From Asterella californica (lineage: Eukaryota > Streptophyta > Marchantiopsida > Marchantiales > Aytoniaceae): DNA of 64,000 bases. Numbering within the stretch: position 1 is the stretch's first letter; every line of letters starts with the position of its first letter. Under the pieces are notes generated by a model. It was given only the letters and a program-made list of their open reading frames with translations. It ran no database searches and was not told the DNA's origin. The stretch spans positions 4,092,001 through 4,156,000 of the forward strand of contig JAYKYS010000015.1 of the NCBI GenBank assembly GCA_036924285.1, in the 5' to 3' direction. A program made the position numbers and the translations under genes. Below, in pieces: positions 31,934 to 42,557 of the stretch.

Positions 31934-34454
31934 TGTCGTGTGACGTGCTTTCTTATCTGGGAATACACCGGGTATCTAGCTGTAGAGAGTACGTGTCGCT
32001 CTCTGTGACTCAGAACCAGTGACCATCCAAACCTCTCTCTGATCTCCAAGTACACTTTGAACCTTTCTCGCTACGGATATCCTCACGTCCTCTCGGCAGA
32101 TCTCTCTCCTACTCGATTAGGAATAGAACCGGGATAACAAGTACGGGCAACCTGTTCCTGCCATCACCGCAAGCACTCTTGGGTCTGCTGGTCATCACTC
32201 CAGCCTCACCACAAGAGAAATACCAGCACTCCTAATAGAAAAGAAACCTAAGCGCAACGCCCGCACACAAATCCAATCAAAACCAACTGGGCGTACAAAC
32301 AGGCATGCGGGTATGGAGAGGATCCAAACACAGGAAATACAGTCAACAACTCTCCATACCCATGATCAAGTGCTCTGAAGCACTGGCAAAACCTCCAGGT
32401 CGACCTGTTCTTCAAAAAAAAGAGTCTTAACTCTTTCGCCTTTCGGAGCAAGAACCTCTTAACTTTACCTCGCTGTCACTCCTCAACCACAGCTCAGAAT
32501 GAGATGAAACCAAGGCCAGCAGATAGCCTGTAGAATAATCTCTCTATTAAGGTACTACATGCAGAGAGATCATCTTTGAGTTGGCATCTATGCCCTTCCA
32601 AAGTTCGCTGTTTCTATAGCACGATACTATTTCAACAGAACTTTGCTGTTCGATTCCTCACAAACCACTCGATCAAAACAGCTCAAACTTCTCAGGAAGC
32701 TAATGTATCACCATCACTACCACTCTGTAAAATTTCACCAGCAGATCTTCAACCAAACTCTCGGAACGATCAAGCCCTTATCGCTATTTTTATAACATGA
32801 TACTATTTCGACAGAACTTTGTTGTTCGATTCCTCACAAACCACTCGATCAAAACAGCTCAAACATCTCAGGAAGCTAATGTGTCACCATCACTACCACT
32901 CTGTAAAATTTCACCAGCAGATCCTCAACCAAACTCTCGGAATGATCCAAGCCCTTTTTGTCAATGACACAAGGCGATATGTAGACCCTTGTGCACAAAA
33001 ACAACGTTCCCCTTCAACCCAATAATCCAAATGGTCTCAAATTTCACAGGTAGGTAGCTGACTGTACCTTCTCAGACCCTGGAAGGTTTCATATCGAAAT
33101 TCGACCTCAAACTCTCCATATCTCTCTCAATGTCTCATGTTTACAGTCGCCTACTATCATAGCCTCCGATTTGAGACACCCAACTTCAACCGGCCATAAC
33201 TTTTTCACTCCGGCTTGGAATCGTTGATCTCTGAATCCATCGGCAAGCCCATCTCAAGAGCTTTCCGGCAACAGTCAATTCATCTCCAGCAACCTCACAG
33301 AACTCCCAGAAAGCGAGAAAGACCTCACGGAAATGAAATTGGTCACGAATTTGACCCCCTCAGCTTCAATTGATCGTAACTTTCTCATCCGCGCTTCAAA
33401 TCCAGCAACCGTTGAGTCCACGGGCATCCTCGTCTCCCAAGCTTTCCAACCATAGCTCACACTCCGCGAATGGACCACGGGAAGTGTCTCTACCCTCGAA
33501 AACGTGAAAGGAACTTGGTAGAAGGTGATTGGTCAAACTTTCGACCAATGAGAAACAAGTTGACAAAAAAGGGTTTTGTCTTCACTCACATGACAAACAC
33601 ACAAAGAACGAATTTTTATCCAAGAGTACCATTTAGGCCTCAAAGTTTATATTGAACAAACTCCAAACACGTGCCGTTGACGATGCCGTCGGCCACGAAG
33701 CACGTAAACACGATGTACAAACTACGCTCAATAGAGAGTCAGAATCCCGACTCTAAAACGGTTGACAATAAACGGAACTACAAAAGGAACAGATGAAGCT
33801 ATTATCTGGTTGTAATAATCCTCACCGAAGTTCCTCACGACAAACTCACGATGCGCCACCTTCGGACGACTGTAACATCGTATTTCGACCCAAGTGTTGA
33901 ACGGAACTCTCGCTGGGAAGTTCAGATCCAACGGAGGATCCATACCACATCAGAGCAAGATGTAGACCGTAAGATCCCAAACAACGTCGTAAGTGACAAT
34001 GGGAAGAACGATAGGATCCGGAGTAGCCATCACCGCAGCCATAAACGACTCTCCCCAATGAGCTACCATAAATACTCGAAAATGATCTCGCGGCAGACAA
34101 TGGATCTTAATGACGAATGAATGCGCAAGTGGAAGATCAGGAGCACGAAAGAGTTCTCCGTTCATGCCTACCACTCGCACTGCCGTTTACTTCATCCGAT
34201 GATACTGATCACACTCCACTAGACTTGGATACTCTACATTCTATATATCAAGCTCCGCTCACCTCTCTTCTTATACATCAATCTTACATGTGACGACAAG
34301 AGTACTACTCTTATCTCCACTCAGCGAAGAGTACACGGATCGTCCACGTGGAGCCTTATCTTTTGACACGATAAGGTCCCAGTGGCCCCTCAACACCAAA
34401 CACGTACGAAGAATATGTGGTGGTTTCACACCCTAGCCAATCCACAACACGACA
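31934..34454 (-). repeat. E4 3' LTR (2521 bp)
   Basis: Termini TGTCGTG and CACGACA. It includes a ~178-bp tandem duplication at about 32600-32970 (repeated phrase CAGAACTTTGYTGTTCGATT). Several short ORFs recur identically in both LTRs only because the LTRs are near-identical; none looks like a gene. Confidence 0.95.
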
Positions 34455-34467
34455 TCCACCCCCTCTG
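34455..34467 (-). other. Polypurine tract of E4
   Basis: Minus-strand CAGAGGGGGTGGA immediately precedes the 3' LTR start TGTCGTG. It would prime plus-strand synthesis. Composition and position are canonical. Confidence 0.85.
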
Positions 34468-34519
34468 AACCTGTGCATCCTCTGGTATGCACCAACCTAA
34501 TCATACGTTGTGGTTGGCA

Positions 34520-36644
34520 TCATACTACTTCTTCCTCATCTTCTTCTTCAGGAGTCTCCCCCTCGGGCTCTACGCTCTCATCTGGACTCTCATCTTGATC
34601 TTGAGGGAGATCAAACTCGATACTGATCTCCTCAATGTCTGGGTCTTCACCTCGTCGCTTTAAGAGTTTTATCCGTTTTCCTGCAATCGGAACTTTAAGC
34701 CGTGCACCATCCAACTCACGTAGTACGTATGTGGCGTTGTCATGAATACGAACAACCACGTAAGGCCCAAACCAGCGTTTAGAAAACTTTCTCAACGCTC
34801 TATGTTGGTTATCCAAACTGCTATCATATACCAACACCCAATCCTCTTCCTGGATCTTCTTAGGTCGTAGTCGATGTCGCTTATCAAATCTGTCTTTGTT
34901 CTTCAAGCGAGCTTTTTGTAACCGTTCCAGAGCTAGCTCTACATCCTCTGGTCTCCGCTCCAACTGACGAATCCTAAGAGCGAGAAGATCCTCTCTAGAG
35001 AGATTATCTTCCCAAGGTAGAACACTCCAAGTAGGTATTTGCTCTTCGATAGGCATGATCGGTTTTTGCCCTTGCATTAGTTCTGCTGGCATGTATCCGG
35101 TCACCGAGCTATGAGTTGTACGATCGGCCCATAGAGCAAATGGTAGAAGCCTTGGCCATTCTCTCACCCTTCCGTTGCAAGCTTTCACAATCGCTTTCCT
35201 GATGGGAGGATGACCGCGCTCACTCTTCGCATTTCCTTCTGGGTTGTAAGCCATGGTAAGAGCTAACTTGATTCCCCGCCTCTTGAAGAACATATCAGCT
35301 TCGTGAGCATTCAGTTCTCCGCGGTCTGCTGTGATCTTCCCAACACATCCGTATCTGCAGATCACATCTTCAAGTAGAAATCTGCACACCCCTTCTGTAG
35401 TGTTTGTGCGCAGAGCGCGTCCTTCGACTTGGTTCGATAGATCCTCCCGTGCCAAAACCAAGTATCTCATCTGCCATATCCCCACCGGCATCGTAACTAG
35501 ATCTACTACCCACTTGTAATGCATTGCAAGTGGATACGTAGGATGAAGCTCATCTCGATGTCGGATGTCAGAGTACATCTGGCAAGTTACACACGTCTCC
35601 ACAAATCGCACCACATCTCTGTACATGTTACGCCACCAATATCTCTCTTTGAGTTTGGTAAAGGTGGCATAAATACCCCGATGTCCAGCCCATAAGCTCT
35701 CATGGAATTCTCGAATGAGCTGGGTTTGCATCTCTTGCTTACACACAACCCGTTGCGGCATCTCGCCACTCCGCTTGGCGCGCTTCCATAGATAGCCCCC
35801 TTGTTGTATGTAGTTGTAAGCCTTCCTCCTGATCTGTTTGAACTGAGCATCATTCCATTCTGGTTGCTTGGTCAACGAACCAAGATAACGCCCAATGTCT
35901 AACCATTCTCCTTCGTATAGCTCCTCCATGAATGAGTTTTGATGCTCCTTCATTCCCTTCTGAGCTCTACAAAAGACGGTCGTGCCTATATCCTCTGTGT
36001 CTTCTGTCAAATCCTCTTCATCCTCATATCTGGCCCTAGACAACATATCTGCTACCGGGTTATCTTTTCCCGCTATGTGTCTAAATTCCGGATTCAATGA
36101 CTTGATATAGGCAATCCATCGCAACATAGCGATATCAGGGGTGTTACAATTCGTAATCATCCCTAACAGTGGCAAACAATCCGTCTCCACTATCACCGGT
36201 GCTCCAATCAAATAGTCCTTCTCAACTTTCATCGCAGTAACTACCCCCCATAGCTCTCGCTTTACTTGTGGGTAGTTTCGCTGTCGCTCACTCAACACTT
36301 TGGCTCCAAATCTGATTGCAAACCGGTTTCCATCCTCATCATCTTGTCCCACTGCCCACCCAATGGCTATCGGACTTGTATCAACCGTGATTATCACGTG
36401 TTTGCCATCTTCATAACTCACCCTTCGTAGCACAGGTGGAGAAGACAACAACTGCTTCAGCTTCTGCACCGCTTCGATATGCCTCTCCTCCCATCTGAAC
36501 TTCGTGCTCTTCCGTAACAGACCATAGAGTGGATCTGATACATGAGCAAAATGAGGAATCCACACATGATAAAACACGCAAGCTCCTAAGGACCTTCGCA
36601 CCTCTGTTGTTGAGCTACATGTGTCCTTCATCCGCTGTATGGCA
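34520..36644 (-). CDS. pol: E4 pol C-terminal part: RNase H and integrase
   Basis: Open from the H insertion to a stop at 34520. It starts in the RT connection region (FLGACVFY-like). RNase H acidic residues are in ITVDTSP, KRELWG, ETDCLPLL and VADMLSR. The integrase zinc finger is HESLWAGHRG plus CVTC, and the D-D-E motifs are WVVDLV, TADRGEL and KSERGH. C-terminally there is a basic helical segment (RFDKRHRLRPKK) and a GPY-type module, RWFGPYVVVRIHDNATYVLR, then an acidic Glu/Asp tail of ~35 residues. No chromodomain is visible. All expected catalytic residues are present. Confidence 0.92.
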
Positions 36645-36649
36645 TCCAC

Positions 36650-38763
36650 TGTGAAGCCTTGATTTTTCATTTTTGTTAATTAATTGACTAGTTGTAGACT
36701 AAATAAGAAGAATAGGTAGTAAAAGATAGAGGATAGAAGTAGAGTAGTGTTAATTAGGAAGTTTAGTGAAGAAGATCTGCTCTTGAAGAATCAGTCAAAG
36801 TTGTGAAGTTAGTTTGGATGGGATTTCCTCATGAATGGATTCTTGGGACGAAGAGCTTTCTAACGATATGTTATGCGAGAAAAACGGAGTCCGAATGACG
36901 AAGTTATCAAGGATTTAAGAATCGATGAAGTTGGTGGGGTATGACTTCTTCGTACTTCGGCCGAAGAAGAACTTCGTCAGGCTGAGAAAAACTCTAAGTA
37001 CGGCATGTGTGAAAAAGTCATGAAGATATATGAGAAAGATGTTAAGTCATTGTCATATCATGTCTACAGTGTCAGAAAAGACGAAGAGACCGAGAGAGAA
37101 ATTGACGAAGAAGTTGATCTTCAGCGAAGATTGTTTTGAAGAAAGTAACTATATGTGAGGAGGTTCTTCAAGAAGTTTCTTCAACTTCAACTTCGGACTT
37201 CAGACTTCAACTTCGTACAATCTTCAAACTTCGGACTTCAAGTTCGAACTTCGGACTTCAACTTCGGACTTCAGACTTCAACTTCGTATTATCTTCAAAC
37301 TTCGTACTTCGAATTTCAACTTCGTACTTCGTACCTTACTCCAACTTCGTATCTATTTCCAACTTCGTACTTCGTACTTCATGACCATCTTCGTGTCATA
37401 TTTAAACTTGGAGGTGAAGTTGAACTTGACGACTACGAGACTTCACGACATGAAGTCATAGAGAGACACATTGCAAGAACTGCTAGTGACTAAGGATGAA
37501 GAACTCAAGAAGGTTTCTCAAGCGAAGGCGACTGCATAAGAGAAGAGACTTCTTAAGAAGAGACTTCGGAAGAAGACCTTCGGGGGAAGAGACTTAGAAA
37601 GAAGAACTTCGGACGAAGGTGGATGAGGTCACGACAACCTACTTCGCCACCGAACTCGATGGGACAGAGTTGGAGCTTCTCCAGCGGCTTCGGGCAGAGT
37701 TGACGATAGCACCAGATCCTTCGGCGAAGAGCAGAATAGTTAGGCTAGCGGAGAGAATCATTAGAGATTTGAAGGAGCTTAAGGAGACAGTTAAATTTAC
37801 ACTTTGCAGTTTAGGACAGAAGTTACAGTTAGGTAGAGTAGATACTGCGGTTCCGCCAACTGGGGAGTCGTGATCATGCGGTCTAGATGTGACCATCTTT
37901 TGTAGGAAATGAGATCCGCCATCTTAGGGCGAAGGGCTATATAAGCGATGCGAGTTTCAGTCATTTTACCTTTTCTATGTTTTCAGTGTTTGTTTCTTAA
38001 TTTTCGATTGCGCAAGATTGCAGAGTGTGAGTGTGAATAAAGTGGGCGAAGGCAGATTTACCTACGAAGGACGTAGTTTGCTGTCGCAGGTGTAATTCTG
38101 ATTGACGAAGGCCTTTATCATTTACATTGGACGAAGTGACTTCAGTGGAGAATTTGACCGAAGGTGACTTTGGCCGAAGTTGAAACTGTATACTTCGAAG
38201 GTGTTTGAACGAAGATCTGAGAACATATTAGTTACTGTGAAGTGGAGAAGCATAAGTTAAATTGTAAGAAGAGTTCGGATGATGGTGGCTTCGCCTTAAG
38301 TCTGCCTTCTTCAAATAAGTGGGATTCTTAAGAGTGAGGATTTAGTTGGAAGAACATTTCTTAGGAAGAGTAGGGACTTATTTCTTTGAACCTTGATGTG
38401 AAGTCTGTATTCTTCTGTCTTTTCAGAAGAAGACTAGTAACATTTCAGCAGTATTTTGCTACCTCATTTACTCATACGTCTATCTTCTCGAATCTTTTAT
38501 ATGTTGTTGGAAAGGTCCCTGATCAAAGAACTATTTCATTGTTGTTTGTATTCGATTTATCAAGTTTGTACTTGGGTTTGGTTTCTTATCAGACTTAAAC
38601 TCTCATCCGGATATTATTCCATTCCGTGAGAATAACAGAAAACCATTTGAATTATCATTGTGACGTTGTAGTACTGTGTTTTGTGTAATTGTTAACTGTA
38701 TCTTCGTGGGAACGATCCTTAATTTACTATTTCCGATACTTTGTGTTTCTCTGGGTTGTTACA
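36650..38763 (+). mobile_element. Solo LTR H inserted in E4 RT (2114 bp)
   Basis: It begins TGTGAAGCC, ends GGTTGTTACA, and is flanked by a perfect 5-bp TSD TCCAC (36645-36649, 38764-38768). E4 RT coding resumes exactly across it. It matches the LTR of element I at both ends (AT-rich start; GTGGGAACGATCCTTA near the 3' end) but is ~1 kb shorter. It holds a low-complexity CTTCGGACTTCAACTTCG tract at 37170-37390 and a C-terminal remnant of the LTR-encoded ORF (37619-37873). No internal region, hence a solo LTR. Confidence 0.92.
37619..37873 (+). pseudogene. C-terminal remnant of the H/I LTR-encoded ORF
   Basis: 84 codons ending at 37873. The stretch DPSAKSRIVRLAERIIRDL and following ETVKF align with element I LTR at 51699-51944 (DSSAKNRVARLGQRVVRE, ATVEF), with TYFATELD matching NYFVTNLD just upstream. 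The alignment is on the sense strand of both LTRs, so it is inherited family sequence, not chance. Helical, charged, no known domain. The N-terminal part seen in I is missing or replaced here by the CTTCG-rich tract. Confidence 0.55.
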
Positions 38764-40160
38764 TCCACCTTGTTAGGATCAGGTTTGCGACCAAACCATC
38801 CGCATAAGTGCCCCACAATCACAACCTCTCGAACTCCAAACGAAGACTTAGCACCAGATAGTGTCAAGTGAACCTCCCCGAGCCGTGATAAAATCTGATC
38901 ACAATCTAGAATATGATCAGCCACAAATTTTCGACACCCCCTCTGATCGACTCTCTCATCCTTCTGCTCCTCTACACATCCTTTGATTGGAATGTCATCT
39001 AAGAAAGACATGGTCTTCTCCGGGATGAAGTCTCGAAGAACTTTGTTCATCCCGTTCATCATGTGTGCAACAGAATTTGTTGCCCCCTGCGGTAATGTGC
39101 ACATCCTCACCAAACCCAACGGTGTCCTCATAGTAGTGACATCTCTACTCTTTTCAGCAAGCTGAAACTGATCGTATCCAGAGTAGAGGTCTCCTATCGA
39201 GTAAATGGCTCTACCAGCGAATGCTTCAGCAAATTCCCCCACAATAGGTCCGATCCCCGTATTTCTGATGGTCACCTGATTCACCGGTTGCATATCCTGA
39301 ATGGACCGTAGCGCTCCGCTCTTCTTCGGCACTGTAAACTAGCGGCTGGAATACGGTGCAAACGATGGCTCAAGGATTCTCATCCGCATCTTCTCCTTTA
39401 GAAGCTCCATAAGCTTAGGCAGATGTGCCCTAGGAACGGGAATTGGTCTCAAGTCCCAAGGCGTATGCAATACCGTAAATATGATCATCGGTGCTACAAC
39501 GCTTGGATCTACACACCCAATATCTGAAGGCTCAAAAGCAAATGTTTTCCCGTGCCTACTTAACATCTCCTTGAACTCCTTCTCCTCAGCAGGTAGAAGA
39601 AAATCTGTAGAACCAACCTTCAACTCCTTAAGCGTAGCTTCTGTAAACTTGTGACCTATCTGATCAGGATACCGTAAGCTCTTCTCCTTTGAGGCTTGTT
39701 GAACTCGTTGGTCAGAGTCGCTAGGTAGCGGTTGTGCAACCGGCTTCACCTTTTTATCCACCGTTTTATACCTGGTCTCAACTCTGACTTCAGGTATCTG
39801 GAATGACTCTATAGCCGAGTAAAGCTCCATAGAACGTATGTAGACAACTTGGTCTTCATTCCCTTGTTCAGCCTTACGAAGTTCTTCCAAAGGATCATCC
39901 AAATCCATCTCCATGTAAACGCCCTCTATCTTATCCTCCTCACTAAGCACACCAACTCTTTTTAGATCTTTTTGGGTTCTTTGCACAACTTTCTTCTCCC
40001 ATTTCTGAAGATCAGCAAGCTGTGTATACACAGCAAATCCACTCTCCGAATATCTCACCACTCCTGTACAAAAGGCACTATCCTTCTCCAACGAGAGTAC
40101 CTTCTCTTGTGTATCGGTACCACTATACTCTCGCTCTATAGTGGCCCTCTGGAAAAATCC
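38764..40160 (-). pseudogene. pol: E4 pol N-terminal part: leader and RT, one stop, split by H
   Basis: The frame opens at the heptamer with GFFQRATIERE; a TAA directly precedes it. The leader (to ~39600) ends GHKFTEATLKELKVG. RT starts with RHGKTFAFEPSDIGCVDP and PIPVPRAHLPKLMELLKEK. A TAG at ~39340 replaces the Trp of SSRWF. It continues with FTVPKKSGALRSIQDM, DLYSGYDQFQLA, TLPQGATNSVAHM and the catalytic FLDDIP (38994-38999), until H interrupts at NKVD. One stop plus H are the only lesions. Confidence 0.9.
40154..40160 (-). promoter_or_regulatory. Putative -1 frameshift heptamer, E4
   Basis: Minus-strand AAG GAT TTT TCC in gag phase contains G GAT TTT. The pol frame (GGA TTT TTC CAG) is preceded directly by TAA, and gag ends at TAG 24 bases further. 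It is the same geometry as in three other E elements. Confidence 0.7.
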
Positions 40161-40236
40161 TTAAACTCTTCAGTGACTTTGGGTAGAGACACGCTCCGCA
40201 AGTAATCTCGGTTACGCTCATGATTAGCAGACACAG

Positions 40237-42492
40237 TCAAGAACTGTACCGTTGTTTTGCCATCCTGACTCCTGATTCAGAACCGTCATCCAACACCTTA
40301 GTCTCCATCCTTACAGCTGTAATGAATGGTTGACCAAGAATAACCGGATAGGAAGTAGTATCTTGAACAAATAAGTTTTGTTCAAGTACCACATTCCCTA
40401 TCTTCACCTTCACATCCGGACAAGCACCATAGAGTTCTCCTCGTGTGTTGTTTGCTGCTCGGATCATCCAACCATGATCTATATCAACAGGCCATCCACC
40501 CTGCTTGTAGATGTCTTTAGAGACAATATTGATCTCAGATCCATGATCGATGAGAGCAACCACCGGATCTTTCATCTCTCCTACATTCACTAAGGTTTCA
40601 GTAGTGGCTCTTGCCCAATGCCCTCTAGTGTAATGACTAGAGATCTTATCGTCCTCTTCCTTATCCACATCAAACCGAACTTTACGAGTGTTGTAAGAAT
40701 GAACCAACTCTCGCTCCTCTTCCTCTGTAATCACTGTGTCTAGAGCACTGGACACTGCGGTCTCTCCCGTCAATTGTCTCTTCCGCTTGATAATGTCAAT
40801 GATGACATCATGAAACTCCTTCTTCGCAATCCCGAGGATCTCTCGCAAGGTAAACTCAATCTTTGTATTGAGCACCTTCTCCTGCAACACCTCTTTCATG
40901 TTGGTTGCTGCTTCAATGTCTGATTGCAGCTTATACATGGGAGCTTTGCCCTTCTCCCTACCCTTACCCTTCTCTGTACTCCCAGAAGGTAGGACGTCAT
41001 CCATAGCTTCTTCTCGTAGAGGTGCAGTCTCCTGTCGGAGTCTATCTCCTCTTAGTTGCCTCTTGGGAGCCGCTCTCTCCTCACTTGGACCAGCCTCGTC
41101 TCTCCTACGCTTCTCTTCCATGATAGCTTCATGTTGAGCCTTGGCTACGTAGGCATGAACGGACATAGCATCTACGGGATCATCCCATCCAGTAGCACTC
41201 CTGATTGCTGTGGCTGTTCTGAGCAACTCCTCCCTTGCCATTTTCCCCTTTCTGTTCGTGCTCACAGCGTGACTCCACATATCAGTGGTATCCTCATGTT
41301 TCAAAAAGGTACTCTCCTTTTTGCTAATCACCTCGACTCCATAGGTAGAAACTTCTACCGATGCCACATCATGCACTGTTAGATGATCCTCCAAAATTTT
41401 CTTCATCCCTCCTCTATCGAAGTTGGTCCTCAGAGTCTCTCCGTTGTCTCTCAAGGCGATTTTTCCTTCCTTCCAGAAAATTATGCCTTGCTGCAAGGCA
41501 TCAGTGAAACTCCCGCATTCCTTCCGTTGATGATCGGTGTTATCACACCAAATACACCTCTGAACATATCCTTGTTTTGGTGCAGGTCTCCCTTCAGGTG
41601 CCCCATCCTTCTCCTCCAACCTTGTCAACTTGATCTGTAAGTCTCTCATCTTCTTCTCCAAATCTTCCATTGCTTGATTCCGTTGTGGTACAATCGTAGT
41701 GATAGGAATAGTAGGAAGCGAAATAGTAGGTAGAGGAGCAGTCTGCACCGTTGGTTGCCTTCGTGGTATCACAATAGGCGGCGGTCTTGGTGCTTGACTC
41801 ACAACCACCTTCCCTCTTCGGTATTCTCGCTTTGCAAGTACTCCCACTGCTTCACTAACATTCTTCCAATCAGATGTAAGACCATTGTCTTTCGTCCGAT
41901 CTTCCAACAGCAACTCTAACTCCCTCTGCAGCTCGCTGTTGGCTGACTGTAAAAATAGCTCCACTTTGTCATTCTCAAGTGTGAGCTTCTCCATCCGAGA
42001 TAGTTGAAGAAACTGTCTCTCAAACTCCCGAAGTAGTTCGGTAGCAACTAGTTCCTTGCTGGGTTTGTTCACCCACTCCATGAATGACTTCTTAGTCACT
42101 CGATCTGCATCCTCCAAAGAGTATTCCTCCTTCAACTGAAGAGAAAACTCCTCCCAGTTAGCTCCATGAGCTTGAATGAGCCCCTTCACATGTTCTCGTA
42201 ACTCCAGGACAACAGCAAGCTCAAACGTCCGTACCATCTCCCTCTCTGGTACCTTACTCAGCTCCATCTCTCGAGAATAGAACTTCAGGTACTTGGAGAT
42301 GTTTCTCCCTTCAAACTGATCCAATGTCCCCACCACCGAATGCAAAGCCTTGGTAGCCATCGCCTCCTTCCGTTGAACAGCTTGTTGTTGATCCATGTAC
42401 AGAGCAAATGCTTGGAACATTTGCCCTATAGCAGGATCAAGCTGCAGCGGAATCGTGCCGGAAGGGTTTCCAACTCCTTGTCTCTCGGCCAT
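40237..42492 (-). CDS. gag-pro: E4 gag-protease, open 751 codons, 3' end shifted
   Basis: The ATG at 42492 gives MAERQGVG. Helical gag region ~40-230, Pro/Ile-rich linker 235-270, coiled-coil-like 273-296, knuckle CIWCDNTDHQRKEC at 313-326, FTLREILGIAKKEFHDVII in the middle, and retropepsin ALIDHGSEINIV with Asp near 649 and ILGQPFITAVRMETKV. Near 40270 a 10-bp loss relative to E1 shifts the frame, so the open frame ends early at 40237. The normal family ending (VQFLTV, NHERNRDYLR, EEFKDF) is still readable in the next frame up to the heptamer. Confidence 0.9.
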   Translation of the reverse strand: MAERQGVGNPSGTIPLQLDPAIGQMFQAFALYMDQQQAVQRKEAMATKALHSVVGTLDQFEGRNISKYLKFYSREMELSKVPEREMVRTFELAVVLELREHVKGLIQAHGANWEEFSLQLKEEYSLEDADRVTKKSFMEWVNKPSKELVATELLREFERQFLQLSRMEKLTLENDKVELFLQSANSELQRELELLLEDRTKDNGLTSDWKNVSEAVGVLAKREYRRGKVVVSQAPRPPPIVIPRRQPTVQTAPLPTISLPTIPITTIVPQRNQAMEDLEKKMRDLQIKLTRLEEKDGAPEGRPAPKQGYVQRCIWCDNTDHQRKECGSFTDALQQGIIFWKEGKIALRDNGETLRTNFDRGGMKKILEDHLTVHDVASVEVSTYGVEVISKKESTFLKHEDTTDMWSHAVSTNRKGKMAREELLRTATAIRSATGWDDPVDAMSVHAYVAKAQHEAIMEEKRRRDEAGPSEERAAPKRQLRGDRLRQETAPLREEAMDDVLPSGSTEKGKGREKGKAPMYKLQSDIEAATNMKEVLQEKVLNTKIEFTLREILGIAKKEFHDVIIDIIKRKRQLTGETAVSSALDTVITEEEERELVHSYNTRKVRFDVDKEEDDKISSHYTRGHWARATTETLVNVGEMKDPVVALIDHGSEINIVSKDIYKQGGWPVDIDHGWMIRAANNTRGELYGACPDVKVKIGNVVLEQNLFVQDTTSYPVILGQPFITAVRMETKVLDDGSESGVRMAKQRYSS

Positions 42493-42537
42493 GGTAAAGT
42501 TCTGAGAAGAACTTCACTAACTCTCCACCCCAGAAGC

Positions 42538-42555
42538 TTCACGTCGAGTTCACCA
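42538..42555 (-). other. Primer binding site of E4
   Basis: Minus-strand TGGTGAACTCGACGTGAA lies two bases after the 5' LTR. It is shared with E1 apart from one base in the first fourteen. The primer tRNA is not identified. Confidence 0.65.
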
Positions 42556-42557
42556 AC

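Noticed and set aside
37136..37493. Plus-strand frames rich in Ser, Asn, Phe and Leu
   Set aside because: They result from the CTTCGGACTTCAACTTCG low-complexity tract in solo LTR H.
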